Assembly (NCBI GenBank): GCA_037952775.1 | Contig: JBANAY010000004.1 | Location: 5,580,001 to 5,644,000 of the forward strand | DNA length: 64,000 nucleotides | Direction of reading: 5' to 3' | From: Clonostachys chloroleuca | Lineage: Eukaryota > Ascomycota > Sordariomycetes > Hypocreales > Bionectriaceae | Part shown: piece by piece, positions 11,254 through 23,208 of the stretch | How the letters are laid out: the number at the start of each line of letters is the position of its first letter | How positions within the stretch are numbered: position 1 is the first letter of the stretch | Program-made: the position numbers and the translations under genes | The notes under the pieces: model-generated | Databases searched by the model: none | What the model was told of the DNA's origin: nothing | What the model saw: the letters and a program-made list of their open reading frames with translations, nothing else

Positions 11254-14032
11254 ATGGGTGATCCGCCATCAGACGCAGAGCTGCGTGCTCTTGTCTCCCA
11301 GCTCACTCTGAGTGAGAAGATATCTATGCTCTCTGGCAAGAATGTCTGGGAGACTTTTGATGTCAAAAGATTGGGAATCCTCTCGCTGAAGGTGAGTCCA
11401 TTCGCAAATACTGCACCACTCATGACTAACAACGACTGCTAGGTTACCGATGGGCCGAATGGTGCTAGGGGAGGATCTTTCTTTGATGGGACTACAGCCG
11501 CATGCTTTCCATCATGTGTCTCTCTAGCTGCAACCTTCAATCGTGGTCTTGCTTCTCGAATTGGTGCGGCTTTGGGCCAAGAGGCCGAGACCAAGGGGGC
11601 ATATGTCGTCCTTGGCCCCACGGTGTGCGGCCATCGCTCACCTCTGGGAGGGCGCAATTTCGAGGCATTCTCGGAAGATCCTCTCCTTTCAGGTGAGCTG
11701 GCGGCGGAATACGTTAAAGGGCTGCAGAGCCAGAGGATTGGCGCAACTGTCAAGCATTTTGTCGCCAATGAGCAAGATACAAAGCGCTTCACGGTCAATG
11801 AAACCATTTCGGAGCGTGCACTACGGTAATATCCATCTAATCAATGTTGAGAGTTCAGTTGCTAATTGAGAAAAAGAGAAATTTATCTCCGGCCGTTTGA
11901 GATTGTTGTCAAATCGGCTGATCCTTGGTGCATAATGACGAGTTATCCCAGAGTGAACGGTCGTCACGTCGACGCCCAGCCAACCTTCATCAATGATATC
12001 CTTCGTAAAGAATGGGGCTTCCAAGGACTTGTTATGAGCGATTGGGGAGCAACATCAGATGCCGTTTCAAGCATTAAATATGGGTATACTTCCCCCCTGA
12101 ACTGTCACTTGTACCAGCACTGACATTTTACCAGACTAAACCTCGAGATGCCAGGCCCACCAAATCGTCGCAAGCCGAAGATAGTACAGGCGGCTGTGGA
12201 TAAAGGGTTGGTTGATTTAAATGATATTGACGAGCATATCTTCTCGCTTCTCAATCTTCTCCGAAGGACTGGAAAGTTTTCCGACCGTCGAGAGCCGCGA
12301 GATGAGCAAGCTATTGTGCGTCCGGAACACAATGCATTGATACGGGAGGCTGGAGCAGAGGGAATTGTTCTTCTGAAGAATTCTAAGAAGACCCTTCCCA
12401 TCGACATCCAAAAATCTAAGAAGATCGCGCTTCTGGGTCCTTTGACGAAGCACGCTGCAGCACATGGAGGAGGCAGTGCTTCACTGAACTGTCACTATAA
12501 GGTGACGCCATATGACGCATTCCAACAGCGACTTAGACAAACCTGTGAGCTGTCATATTCGAAAGGTGAGATTTTTATAACAATCAGCATATCAATAAAA
12601 CGCGAAGCTTACCATGTTCACAGGGACGCACATATTCAGAGTTCTCCCTGATCTTGAAGCAGGAGCTGTCAACCGCAACAAAAATCCCGGATTTGTCGCT
12701 GATTTCTTCAGTAACCCGAATTTCTCTGGGGAGCCCTTTTACCACGAGGAATATCCTCGAGGAGCATTTACTACTTTAATGAACACCAAGGTGGCTGGGA
12801 TTGCTGAATCTGTCCGGTTTACGACGAAGTATAACCCTCCTGCTTCCGGCAGGCATTATCTCAGCTTTTCTGGTCTTGGGCCATCCAAGCTCTTCATTGA
12901 CGGAGAACTTGTGAGCAACCAAGTCAAAGAGTCCAAAGATAGTATGGCCTTCCTTCTAGGAGTTCAAGATGAACACAGGTTCCAATTCTACTTCGATTCA
13001 AACAAATCATATGATGTGGTTATTGAATCAGTCCCATCTCAGGTTAACAACTCTGATTTGTTTCTTCTAGAGGGCCAAATAGCTGCCCACCTTGGTTTCA
13101 TCGCCCAGGCGAAAATGGAAGTAGATCTACTGGCCGAGGCCGTTGCTGTGGCGAAGAGTGCCGATGTTGCTATCTGCTTCGTTGGCAATACAGCTCAATG
13201 GGAAACCGAGGGCCAAGATATGGCCAGCATGACTCTTCCCGCTGATGGATCTCAAGATAGGCTTGTCGCTGAGGTATCTAAGGCAAATGCCAACACGATT
13301 GTCGTGATAACAACTGGAGTGCCGGTTGAAATGCCCTGGCTGGATCAAGTCTCCGCCGTACTCCAAGGGTGGTACGCAGGTCAGGAGATCGGCAATGCGA
13401 TCGCTGATGTAATTCTTGGGGACGTGAACCCGAGTGGAAAGCTGCCGGTTTCCTGGCCGAGGAAGTATGAGCACACTGCGTGCTTCGGTCACTTTGGGCT
13501 CGACAGCTTCGAGATACAGCAAGTCACATATGTTGAAGGCGTAAACGTAGGGTACAGGCACTTTGACCAGATGTACGAGACGGAGAAGGAGGTTCTGTTT
13601 CCATTTGGCTTTGGGCTGAGTTACTCGACCTTCGAAATAGCAAACGCTTCGCTAGAAGGTTCGTTTTCTCAATCTACGGATGGATCGGTGGATATTACCG
13701 TCACGATCCAAAACATGAGCTCCCGAAAGGGCGCCGAAACTATCCAGGTCTATTTGACACCTCCAAATCCCAGCAGCAATGGGAGGCCGCCCAAGAGTTT
13801 GGTCGCATTCGAGAAAGTCTTGCTAGAGCCAACTGAGAAGAAAGATGTACGAATTTCGTTCAAGAAAGATGCCGCCGCATACTGGATCGATTCACCTGCC
13901 GAAGCTGGCGGACAAGTATGGAGGGTGGAATGTGGACGACATGATGTTTTGATTTGTACAAGCTCTAACCCGAGTGATAGCCACGCGCGATGTGCACTGG
14001 AGATCATAGAGGGGTTCGATTTCAAGCCCTAG
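11254..14032 (+). CDS. GH3 beta-glucosidase with PA14 insert, no signal peptide
   Basis: Hydrolyses terminal beta-D-glucose from cellobiose or related oligosaccharides. Exons 11254-11391, 11443-11825, 11877-12083, 12135-12565 and 12624-14032 give 855 residues in frame. Order: GH3 TIM-barrel (TDGPNGARG, KHFVANEQDTKR and the nucleophile Asp of VMSDWGAT near residue 260), alpha/beta sandwich beginning EGIVLLKN, a PA14 insert (about 390-540; FVADFFSNPNFSG), the rest of the sandwich (QDMASMTLP, QGWYAGQEIGNA) and a C-terminal fibronectin-III-like domain (FPFGFGLSYSTF onward). The ATG at 11254 follows a non-hydrophobic context and the N-terminus starts straight into the barrel. The enzyme is therefore probably cytosolic, like the BglH/BglI-type enzymes of Aspergillus. 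It pairs with the divergent sugar transporter. Confidence 0.92.
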
Positions 14033-14791
14033 GTTGAATTGCGCCTGTAGTTAAGAAAGATTGTTATTTCAGTTATAGCGACATAAATTGTGAGAATAAA
14101 AACACACTTAAATTGAGGACTATTGAAGACTATTGAATGTCCCCTTGCAAAGGCGGACTGTTCAATCTTAAAATCCTCGATATTTGAAACCAAGCATACG
14201 TGATGTCGTCAGCTTCCATAGCGGGCCCACGGCATAGTAGATTGCAGATGAGAGCCCGGACAACCGACAGTGAACAGGCACACTCAGTCCGTTTTAAGGG
14301 GTATATTGAATACGTTAAAAGGTATGGCAGTGTGGTGCAAAAAGAGTCTCACAGGTCTCCATAGGTTCTAGCAGGGCAGCCCTGATTCCGCCGGGGCTAA
14401 AATTAAGTTTAGCAGCTAGATCATTCTCTTCCTTTGCAATAAATAGCTTTATCACTCTCATGCGAGAAGCCAAAGGCCAATCCGACCGATGGCCGAGGCG
14501 TGGCAAAGTAGCTATCCCAGACTCGACCTTCTTTGCATGCTGTTGAACGATCCCTTCCGTATTTGCAATAATTGGATTTCCATTATCCAATAAATGCGAA
14601 TCCATGTCACTTTCTCCTTGGCTTTGGGAGGTTACTGGCCTGTATTAAATCGCTCAGTGACATCAGCCCGGCTTATCAATCTGCCCCAATTCTTATCAAT
14701 CTGCCCCTTTATCAATCTCTAGAATCTTGATCTTCTGGTCAAAAATAAACAAAGCAAATTCTTAGCCTTTTCCATATAGCCGAATCCCACC
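14033..14791. other. Intergenic
   Basis: A 96-codon minus-strand open frame (14315-14605) has no motif and is not called. Pyrimidine-rich sequence with two catcagcc/atcaatctgcccc-like repeats around 14660-14720 lies before the oxidoreductase start. Confidence 0.45.
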
Positions 14792-16367
14792 ATGACTGTA
14801 GGGCCTAAAACTGTGGTAGTAATCGGGGGCTCCTTTGTCGGGCTGGTACGTTCGCTTGGCTGACCTTTGTTATTCTTCTTCTTCATGACATTTCCAGCTA
14901 ATCATCAGTAGTCCGCGGTCCGGGAATTGCTCGCCCAACTGCCAAGCACACACAGAGTGAGTTATTTCGCTCCCCGCATGCCATCGTGTCCGAGGAGCGC
15001 CAACTAACCGCCTTCTCCTGTCCAAGGTGCTCCTGATTGAACCACACAGCCATTTACATTATCTCTTTGCTTTTGTATGTAATGACCACCTTATGAACTT
15101 CCAATCCATATCCCTGACCAGGCGCACAGCCTAGATACGCCATTCTTCCAGGTCATGAACACAAGGCATTCGTTCCATACACTGGCACATTTTCCGAGGC
15201 GTCGGACCCCTCTCAGCATGCTGTTGTGCAGGCCAGAGCAGTGTCCTTGACCGCGAACCAGGTGATTCTCGATCGAGAATGGCAGGGTTCCAATGTCATC
15301 TCATTTGATTATGCTGTCATTGCGACAGGCACCCGACTTTCTCCGCCCGGCTCAGTGGAGCATGATGAGAAGCCGCAGGGCATTGAATACTTCAAGTACC
15401 ACCAAGACTTGGTAAAAAAGGCTGATTCGATTGTCCTTATTGGCGGTGGCGCGGTTGGTGTTCAGATGGCCACTGACATGAAGGAGATCTATCCGGACAA
15501 GAAAGTGACGCTGGTTCACTCCCGAGACCACTTGATGCAGGTATATCACCACAAGCTAGATGAAGTGATCCGAGATCGCTTCAAAGAGCTTGACATTGAG
15601 TAAGAATCGACACATACCATCCTTGCCAGCGAATCATTGGCTAACCAAAGATGGCAGCGTAATTACTGGCACGCGAGCCGTCCTTCCACCAAAGGGCTTC
15701 CCGTCGGACGGTAGTCTTTTCGATTTGGAGCTTCAGAATGGCCGCAAGATTCCCACTAATCTCGTGATTCTTGCAACTGGCCAGACGGCGAACAGCCAGT
15801 TTCTCAAAGACCTGGAGCCATCTACGAGTACCTCAATCTTGAACCCCAGCAATGGATTCATTCGCGTCCAGCCTACTCTACAACTCCAGGATCCGAAATA
15901 TTCCAACATATTCGCGGTTGGCGATGTAGCAGACACCGGAGCCAGAAAGGCAGCCCGTCCTGGAGTGGAACAGGCGGCTGTGGCAGTCGCAAACATCGCC
16001 TCCATGATTGCAGGCAAGGAACCCAACGAACAGATGGTCCTTGGACGATTGGCAATTCATCTTACCTTAGGATTAGTAAGTATTTCGGAAAACCTTGGTA
16101 GACTGACAGACACAAATGGCTAATCGTGAGTGAAGCACAAAAATATTGTCTTCTTTAATCCCGACAAGGGCAAAACGGAAGCAGAAGTAATGTACTTGGA
16201 CAAGTGAGTAGGCTTCTGTTTTATCTATGTGACTAAATTCAAATTCGTATAAATGAATACTGACGGGGTCCTGATGCAGTGGTCTTGCGGACATGGGAAT
16301 CGGGGCCTACAAAGTCTGGGAAGGGCGGGGTCTGACAGTCACGAAGGAGGAAGACTACTATCTGTGA
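14792..16367 (+). CDS. AIF/AMID-like FAD-dependent pyridine nucleotide-disulfide oxidoreductase
   Basis: FAD/NAD(P)H oxidoreductase of the AIF2/AMID group. Seven exons (14792-14845, 14912-14956, 15027-15074, 15130-15599, 15658-16075, 16136-16203, 16280-16367) join in frame to 396 residues. The N-terminal dinucleotide fold VVVIGGSFVGL binds FAD. YAVIATGTRL, the second Rossmann motif VLIGGGAVGVQMATDM (NAD(P)H), VILATGQTAN and the FAD-closing IFAVGDVADTGARKA follow in family order. The C-terminal tail is short. No signal peptide or transmembrane helix is seen, so it is cytosolic or loosely membrane-bound. The role is unclear; family members act as NAD(P)H:quinone reductases or in cell-death signalling. 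The first three exons are tiny (45-54 bases), which explains why simple frame scans miss the N-terminus. Confidence 0.88.
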
Positions 16368-18130
16368 ACTTTGCAGCTGAGATCTTGACGGCCGACTTAT
16401 CAATCATGGGTAGTTGAATCAAGGCGTTATCTCTTGCTTTGGGAGGAACAGACAAGGAATGCTTTACATATATATGGTCAGGGATTTCTATGCGATCACG
16501 TAAGGTTATCGGCGGCTTCTGATTGAACCATAAGCATGCTGTCTCAGAATGTGCGAGCCCTGTGTCAACTTCTCTTTCGGAAAGAATAGACGTGTGTCCA
16601 AAGAATATGAATTGAGCTGAGTATTGGATAAGCCGACTCACGTCATGTCAAAACGGGTTTGTGCTTGGATGTGACTTCTAGTAGACACGGTGGTCATGTG
16701 CTGATTCTCTTCCTGGTTAACTTAATGAACCCTGGAATTTCAGGTACACTATTGAGGAATTGATTTGCGTTGTCTATCTATAGCCGCCATCCTTCCTTCC
16801 CATGTGATCTGCCTTGGGATAGCTTTTTTACTCCTTGTGACATAATAGGACGATGTCGCTGCTGATAGTGGACTTAGCTAAGTAGAAGTTCCGTGACACC
16901 TTTAGCGACAGGACCCCACGCTCAATGACAGCAAATAATGATGATTTACATGGTTAGGGAAGAGAATACGGGCTATACAGGCCTTTCATTGTCGAGTTTT
17001 CGGCCCTTCGGAGCCCTTACCAGAAGGAGAAGCCACCTAAATACCGAGGCTGTTGTCTGATGAGCCTGGAGAATCCGGATCTCTAACCTAAGCCTCTTCC
17101 GATCGATGATTTTCAATCCTTTGAACATTTTCATCCCGAGCTGGATGGTCATGGTGTATGATTAATCCTAAGAAATTACACGGCATGTGTGGTATCCTTC
17201 TTCGAAACCCCGTGCGAAAAGATCAGTGTCACGTTAGGGAGCGGTGTAGTTCGAGTACCTCTTTAGATAACAGCGGCTTTCTATTGGGCCACCCAACTAT
17301 AAAAGGCGAAAAAGATCGAAGGATGAAGACTTTGTCCAGTCCAATAGATTCAGTGACCACATTAGTATGCCATATACCATTACTCGGCGCCATCTTCTCC
17401 TGCCTTTCATATCTATGTCAGCTTTCGAGTTCAGAGTGACATATGTAGGAGATGCGACGTTGTAATCGGAACCAGTGGGACGCAAAGGGCATCTATGCCG
17501 AAATTCTTGATCCCAATTGGGCAGTTCGAATACCATGGAATCGTACATTTACTTAGATTGGATACGAGGACATCAATGGTCTCATTTACATGCCGTGTTA
17601 CTCCTTTTCAAGAGCCCGGTCTGCCATACTTGGTTCACATGCTCTGCCCAAGTTACGTTGCATCCTGCCCATGTTCTCCTACAACTAAATGTTACGAGGA
17701 ACACTAGTAGATAGCTGCCGGATGAAGGGCGTAAATCTTAGAAATAAAATGTATGCAAGTCGGCTCGGCGTAAATCCCTTCGAGGTCATATGGGTGGCTG
17801 CGCCGTAGCATGTGGAATGCCACGCCGCAGTTGAATGATGGAAATTGAACATGGGGGGTGGCTTGGCATGAGGAGATTGCTTTGCCGCTGGATCGCAGCG
17901 GCGCGTTCTTTGGACAAATTACGAGAATCCCTACGGTTACCTTCCACATACGATCAAGCAACGGCAGATTTGTGGCCTCTCACTCTCGAAAAAAAAATGA
18001 GTTGACACAAGCTTGGCAGGTGTAAAACTTTCTGATGATCTGTTTATATAGTATTGCTACCATCCCTCGTTTTGGGTGAGAAAACTATCTCGTATCTCTC
18101 GGAAACCTTGGTGAACGTACAAGATCAAAG
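16368..18130. other. Intergenic, 1.8 kb, upstream of the GH12 gene
   Basis: No gene supported. Open frames at 16339-16641 (-), 17158-17439 (+) and 17704-17961 (-) carry no recognisable motif. The right end contains the GH12 promoter. Confidence 0.45.
18044..18050 (+). promoter_or_regulatory. TATA box of the GH12 gene
   Basis: The sequence ttatata lies about 85 bases before the GH12 ATG, at the usual fungal distance. Confidence 0.5.
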
Positions 18131-18998
18131 ATGAAGGCAAATATCCTCATACTCTCCCTCTCTGCCCCCCTGGCGACTGTCGCCCAGACACTCTGCGGCC
18201 AATACTCCAGCAACACCCAGGGCGGCTACATTTTTAACAATAACATGTGGGGTATGGGCTCTGGATCTGGTAGTCAGTGCACTTATATCGACAAGGTCTG
18301 GTCTGAAGGCGTCGCCTGGCATACGGACTGGACTTGGTCCGGAGGCGAGAACAACGTCAAATCCTATCCGTACTCTGGGCGTGAGCTCGGCACAAAGAGG
18401 ATTGTTAGCTCGATTAAGTCGATATCCAGTGGTGCTGACTGGGATTATTCTGGAAGCAACCTCCGGGCCAATGCAGCATATGATATCTTCACGTCCGCCG
18501 ATCCGAACCACCCTACTAGCAGTGGCGACTATGAAGTCATGATCTGGTAAGATCGATGTTGTTTAAATTAAGACCGAGTTATTAGTCGAAGTGAGAGGAC
18601 TAATTCGTTTCGCAAACAGGCTTGGAAGATATGGCGGCGTGTATCCCATCGGTAACTCCGTTGGCACTGTTAGGGCTGCCGGCCGTGACTGGGCCCTTCA
18701 CATCGGCTACAATGGCGCGATGAAGGTTTTCAGCTTTGTCGCCGCAAACCCTGTGACCCGATTTGATGGTGAAATCATGGACTTCTTCTATCTTCTCCGA
18801 GATATGCAGGGATATCCGATGACCAGCCAGTACCTTCTAAGTAAGAAATCGACTCCGAACAATGTCTCTCCTTTTGTGCGTGGCCTCAACGTCAAGCTAA
18901 TGTTTCTTCCAGCTTTGCAATTCGGCACCGAACCATTCACCGGAAATGGCGCCAAGTTTAACTGTTGGTATTTTGGCGCTACTCTATCTTACTGGTAG
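18131..18998 (+). CDS. GH12 endo-beta-1,4-glucanase / xyloglucanase, secreted
   Basis: Extracellular endoglucanase of the GH12 jelly-roll fold, which cuts beta-1,4-glucan or xyloglucan. Exons 18131-18546, 18620-18840 and 18913-18998 give 240 residues, the normal size. An N-terminal signal peptide (about 18 residues, ending near TVAQ) is followed by QTLCGQYSS. The nucleophile Glu is in DYEVMIW (around 137), split from the next exon in the Trp codon, and the acid/base Glu is in the final exon, FGTEPFTG. The end LSYW is typical of the family. Substrate preference (cellulose or xyloglucan) cannot be read with confidence, but fungal sequences opening with QTLCGQY are often xyloglucan-specific. It fits with the alpha-galactosidase and the beta-glucosidase nearby. 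Confidence 0.9.
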
Positions 18999-19191
18999 TT
19001 ATGGGAGCCTTCAAGTTCCATACGTAGCCAAGCAGGACCCGAGATGCATTTCGTGTGAGAGGCCAAGGGCGAGTTTTTGGCGAATGTTCCTAATCTAATC
19101 ATGGCCCCTTTTTCGAAACACATCCAGTTTGTTGATGACCTTAAAGCCTACGATTACAAGAAAGCCATGAGTAAACATAAAACTTTAGCTC

Positions 19192-20121
19192 TTATCTCAA
19201 CGGAAAGTCTAATCGCCTGTGAAGCCGTGCAATGATCTCCAAGTAGTCCTTCTCATTCTCACTGGTCACGACTCCATGCCTAATCATAAAGTCAAGCATC
19301 ACCAGAGCGGAGTTAGGCTTGAACTCTCTCCTGGCCAACGCTGCCATAACATCACTGACATTCAGAAGCTGGAATGCCTCTACCTCGTTATCATTTGGCT
19401 TGCATACCAAATCAGATGGCACCGGAAGCTCGTAGACGTACTGGCATTCCGGTTGTAATAATCCCACCTCCCCTCCCGACCGCTGATCGCGAACATAGAA
19501 GTGTGTGATGGCTCCAACTGCTTTCGCGTCCTTGCGTACAAGGTCAGATGACAGTGAGGCTTCCTCGTCGCACTCGTGGAGAATTGTGCTCAGTGGTGTC
19601 TCGCCAGATGCCACACCACCAGCTGCAGTGCTATCCAACATCCCACCGAACGTCTGCTTCGACCGTGCTCGCCGCGAGACCCAGATTTTCATCGCACCGT
19701 CATCAGCCGGTGCGGGAACATACGCAATAACATGAACGCCGTAAGTGACGACCCCGAACAAGGGGCAAGCGCAGCGTTCAACGTGAAGAACAATCTCATG
19801 GTCGGGGCCGAACACTGGGAAAGTCTCGTCGCGCCAGCCTGTTAGGATCGAGAAGCACTCGTTTTCGCACATTGCTAGGATCGTCTTGCGAATGGCAGCG
19901 CTGCGTTCCTCGACAGTCTGGCCACTTTCAAGCACTACAGTGCGCTGTTCTTCGTCAACGCTCCATCCTGGAAAATCCCTAAGGATATATGAAACAGACG
20001 GGAGGATATATCCAAGCGTTGTTGAGAGGCCGGATACACGAAAAAGGTAGAGGCCCTGTGATGTTGGGTCTTCATAGGGGAAGCCGTCGGCATCATCAAC
20101 GATATCGAGACTGGATGCCAT
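19192..20121 (-). CDS. Nudix hydrolase with DUF4743-like N-terminus
   Basis: Single-exon protein of 309 residues resembling the fungal Nudix family often labelled thiamine-pyrophosphokinase-related. The N-terminal half (about 1-135) is the DUF4743-like region with FRVSGL and GWRDETFPVFG. The C-terminal half is a Nudix fold. The Nudix box begins GGVASGETPLSTILHECDEE; relative to G-x5-E-x7-R-E-x2-E-E the Arg is His, as is common in this subgroup, while the metal-binding glutamates are kept. It likely hydrolyses a nucleoside-diphosphate-linked compound or an oxidised thiamine phosphate in the cytosol. No signal peptide. It shares no obvious function with the sugar genes. Confidence 0.85.
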   Translation of the reverse strand: MASSLDIVDDADGFPYEDPTSQGLYLFRVSGLSTTLGYILPSVSYILRDFPGWSVDEEQRTVVLESGQTVEERSAAIRKTILAMCENECFSILTGWRDETFPVFGPDHEIVLHVERCACPLFGVVTYGVHVIAYVPAPADDGAMKIWVSRRARSKQTFGGMLDSTAAGGVASGETPLSTILHECDEEASLSSDLVRKDAKAVGAITHFYVRDQRSGGEVGLLQPECQYVYELPVPSDLVCKPNDNEVEAFQLLNVSDVMAALARREFKPNSALVMLDFMIRHGVVTSENEKDYLEIIARLHRRLDFPLR

Positions 20122-20545
20122 AGTCTAGGGTTAGAATAATTTGTAAATGACCGGCCGCTAACCTTTCTAATTGAGGATAGGGAAATTCAACGGATAAGAC
20201 AAGCCACCTTCATTGCTGGAGAAGTCGAGATGACGGTGGAAGGTCGGCGAAGGAGCCGAGAAATTACGTGGGCTGTTTATTTCTCATAATATGGGGAGTT
20301 CAGCTTGTGGAGACTGATCCCCTGAACACCTCCAGATCGTGGAACAGGTAAGCACCAAAATGCTGTAAAGATATGTAAGAATCACTCGCTATGCAATTCC
20401 GCAGTTACTTGATGTACTGTTGATCGTATTCTCTGTTTCCTTGCCCTCATAAGAATATCATAACAAAAGTGAACATTGATTATGGTTTCTCGTGGCATAG
20501 GATCATATCCACGTCTTGTGGAAACAAGATTGATTGGTAACATCG
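20122..20545. other. Intergenic
   Basis: Upstream region of the Nudix gene and 3' flank of the regulator. No feature recognised. The minus-strand frame 20382-20594 overlaps the regulator's end in another frame. Confidence 0.5.
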
Positions 20546-22173
20546 TCAGGTTAATAATAAAGGCTCGTCTTGATCTTCCAAGAGAGTTGTCCAATCGGGA
20601 GATTTATCGCCTTCCTGCTTAGTATCGTCGCTTTTCATCGCCCACAATGTCTCTAGAATATCCAATGCCCGGTGAATGTTTCGAAATTGACGTTTCTTGA
20701 GCATTGATTGGAGCCTTTGACGCACAATCTTGATTTGGCTAACACTGGATGCGTCGCCTCCAGCGAGAAATAGGGGGAACAGTAGGCATGACTCGGAAAT
20801 GTGGTCGACTGGAACCTTTGAAATATGGTGAAGGATATTTCGAACTGCAAGATGAATTTTGTAGTCAAGATCGTCCATAGATAATGTCGAGGCGGGGAGT
20901 AGTCCAAAGTAGCCTTTGATATTCTCTGCAAATTGGCGTTTCTGACGATAAAGATAGAGCAGAGCAGAAGCCTGATACGCACCAGCAATGGCCGATAATG
21001 GTTCGAGGCTTACGGTAGAGTACGTCCAAGACCGAAGGGTGTCTTCAATCTCCAAACACCGATGATTGAACTCAACAACATCGTCTTCGCCTTTGGGATG
21101 AATATCCAGACTACTTATGTCGGAGATCATAACCAGTATTCCGCTAGCGACCCCGAGGTATGTGTCAACGACATCTGTAATTCCTTCAAGATATCTGCCG
21201 TTAAGCAAAGGGCCTCTTCCTAACGTGACGCTGCTAATGACGTCGTGATACGCAAAGTTCCTGAGGATCCATCTACCTCCGGGAGTAGATTTAAAGCTAG
21301 TGAAATCTCTCAAGCCTCCCGATGGTTCAGTTCTTAATTGAACAGTGGATTGGGTAGAGAGTATGAGATGTTTTGCCCCAATGAGATGGCTATACCAGCC
21401 TTTGTGGCTCCCTAAGCAGACCTCGGAGGTTAACAGAATGAGGGAGGCAGCGACAGTAGATTCCGGGTGAAGGCTATCCCATGAAGAGGTATCTAGGGCC
21501 TTCGAGAGGTGATTTAGAGACTTAGATCTAGCTCTCAGTGCAACAACAGAATAGGACGAGTCAAGAGACGACAAGTGGCCGGAAGCGTAAGCCAGGAGAG
21601 CCTCATATAGTGCCGGCGACTCCATAGCTAGAGGAATAAAATCTGCGAGACAACGTTCAGTGCACAGGCTTAGTAGTTGGGGCTGAGCGATCCTCCCATA
21701 TCCTTACCAGAGGTGAAGGAGTTATCCTCTCGGCTTACTGTTAGAAGCTCCGACAAAACCTTTATATAGTAACTCATGGCATGGCATCTGCGTTGCGAAT
21801 CTTCTTTCCCAGTAGGAATAGCTGGTGTAATACTCCTAGGAATATTTTCCGGTGCGATATTTTCCGACACATTGCTTCTCCCCCTCACTTGAGAGCTCCT
21901 TGATGGTGGCCCGATACATCGCGCAGGTTCTCTAATGCAAACTAGATTCAAGCGTATGCAAGCGCCGCATGTTGGGAGGGTGTTTTCCACACATTTCTTG
22001 TGCCTTGACGGCCCAGTCAGCGAATCTGAAAAGGGCAGTTTTTTTTTGGGGTGGGGGGGGCCTCCGGGGCGAGATATATACCTGTACCGGCAAGTTAGGC
22101 AACCAGTTTTATCATGCTTGGAGCCTCTTCTACTTCGGGCGCTTCCCTGCAAGGTATTGATTTGTCCCGACAT
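20546..22173 (-). CDS. Zn2Cys6 fungal transcription factor
   Basis: Nuclear regulator. Exons 22082-22173, 21708-22003 and 20546-21642 splice in frame to 494 residues. The zinc cluster is split by the first intron: TGCLTCRYR lies before it, HKKC, PTCGACIRLNLVC after it. Together they restore C-x2-C-x6-C and C-x2-C-x6-C spacing, which fixes donor 22081 and acceptor 22004. The rest is a helical Fungal_trans_2-like domain. Start at 22173 (MSGQ); in-frame ATGs at 22179 and 22203 are also possible. The first intron holds T9 and G8 runs (22039-22060). The gene is convergent with nothing known and lies 2.2 kb from the GH12 gene; it may regulate the sugar region, but this is inference. Confidence 0.85.
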
Positions 22174-23066
22174 GACCATAACGAGGCTTAGATGGTCGGT
22201 CACCGGCCTAAGTTGTAGCTTGATTGACTCACTGGCTTCAAATGCGGGCCGTCAAAATTTGAGGCCTTCAGCGTCAGAAAATGGCCTAGCCGAGGTTTTG
22301 CCTCCATGGTGTGTGTCTTAGTGTTGGTACTCCAAGGCTTTGGAGAAGGAACTTGAAGTTGAAACTTAAAGACATCACCTCACACCCAGTACCTCCGAAT
22401 GTCGGTTCTTTCCATAAAACGACGGTGATGACCGATGGGACATAAATCTATTTTAAATCCAGAATTAAGAAAGTTGTTCGATACCAGGGGAGAAATCAAT
22501 GCAAAGCCAGACCTTTCCCCCGGGCCCATTTCCGTTGGATCAAATTTCAGGTCATGAATCAGGGTTAAACGTAGTTAATTATATCTGGTACTACATCACC
22601 ACTCTCAAAACGATATGGAGCATGATCTATTGACTCGTATATAATAGCTGACGAATTTTTACTAATCTTCTACCCCCCATATGAAATTACAAGCAACGTT
22701 TCGCTTTATAGACGACATTACTGATGACATTCAACATGAATTGTCATCACCATAAGCATCTTCTGACGTTCACTCAGTATTTTGAGCATTCCCCTTATCA
22801 TAGGGTCTCGTTAAACAAATGACATAGGAATAATAATCTTTTCCGGGGATACACAAACAACAAACTTTGCATATCATTAGTCTCGTCAAGGGGGCCCAAT
22901 GAGTGTAAATTAGATGAAGAAAAAAAGGCAAATTTGATTCCGTAAAAACTGAGCTTGACGGTGCTACGCTAGTGGAAATTCAGCTCTAGATGATAGGTTA
23001 ACACTTTTTCACTTTTGAGTCTGGGCGTGCCTGATGTACCTATGTACTGATGATCGCCGCCCATTA

Positions 23067-23120
23067 CGCCAATGTCGCCAAACACGCCAAACACGCCAAA
23101 CACGCCGAGTACGCCGGTGA
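23067..23120. repeat. Tandem repeat, 9-bp unit cgccaaaca
   Basis: Six consecutive 9-base units starting cgcc: one cgccaatgt, three perfect cgccaaaca, then cgccgagta and cgccggtga. The minus-strand reading is a GVF repeat in a 62-codon frame without other support, so this is treated as a non-coding minisatellite in a promoter region. Confidence 0.85.
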
Positions 23121-23201
23121 AGCGCAGGGCGCTTTCGAGGAACAAGAAACGTTCCACTCGTATATCATGATTTTAATACGTTATTGAGACCCTTGAATAG
23201 G

Positions 23202-23208
23202 TATAAAG
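23202..23208 (+). promoter_or_regulatory. TATA box of the oxidoreductase gene
   Basis: tataaag about 75-80 bases before the ATG at 23281. Confidence 0.5.

Noticed and set aside
14315..14605. 96-codon minus-strand frame
   Set aside because: No motif, signal peptide or splice support, and it lies in an ordinary intergenic region.
23067..23120. CRISPR-like array
   Set aside because: Units are 9 bases without spacers, and the genome is eukaryotic.
22969..23157. GVF-repeat protein on the minus strand
   Set aside because: It is the translation of the 9-base minisatellite; no start context or flanking coding signal.
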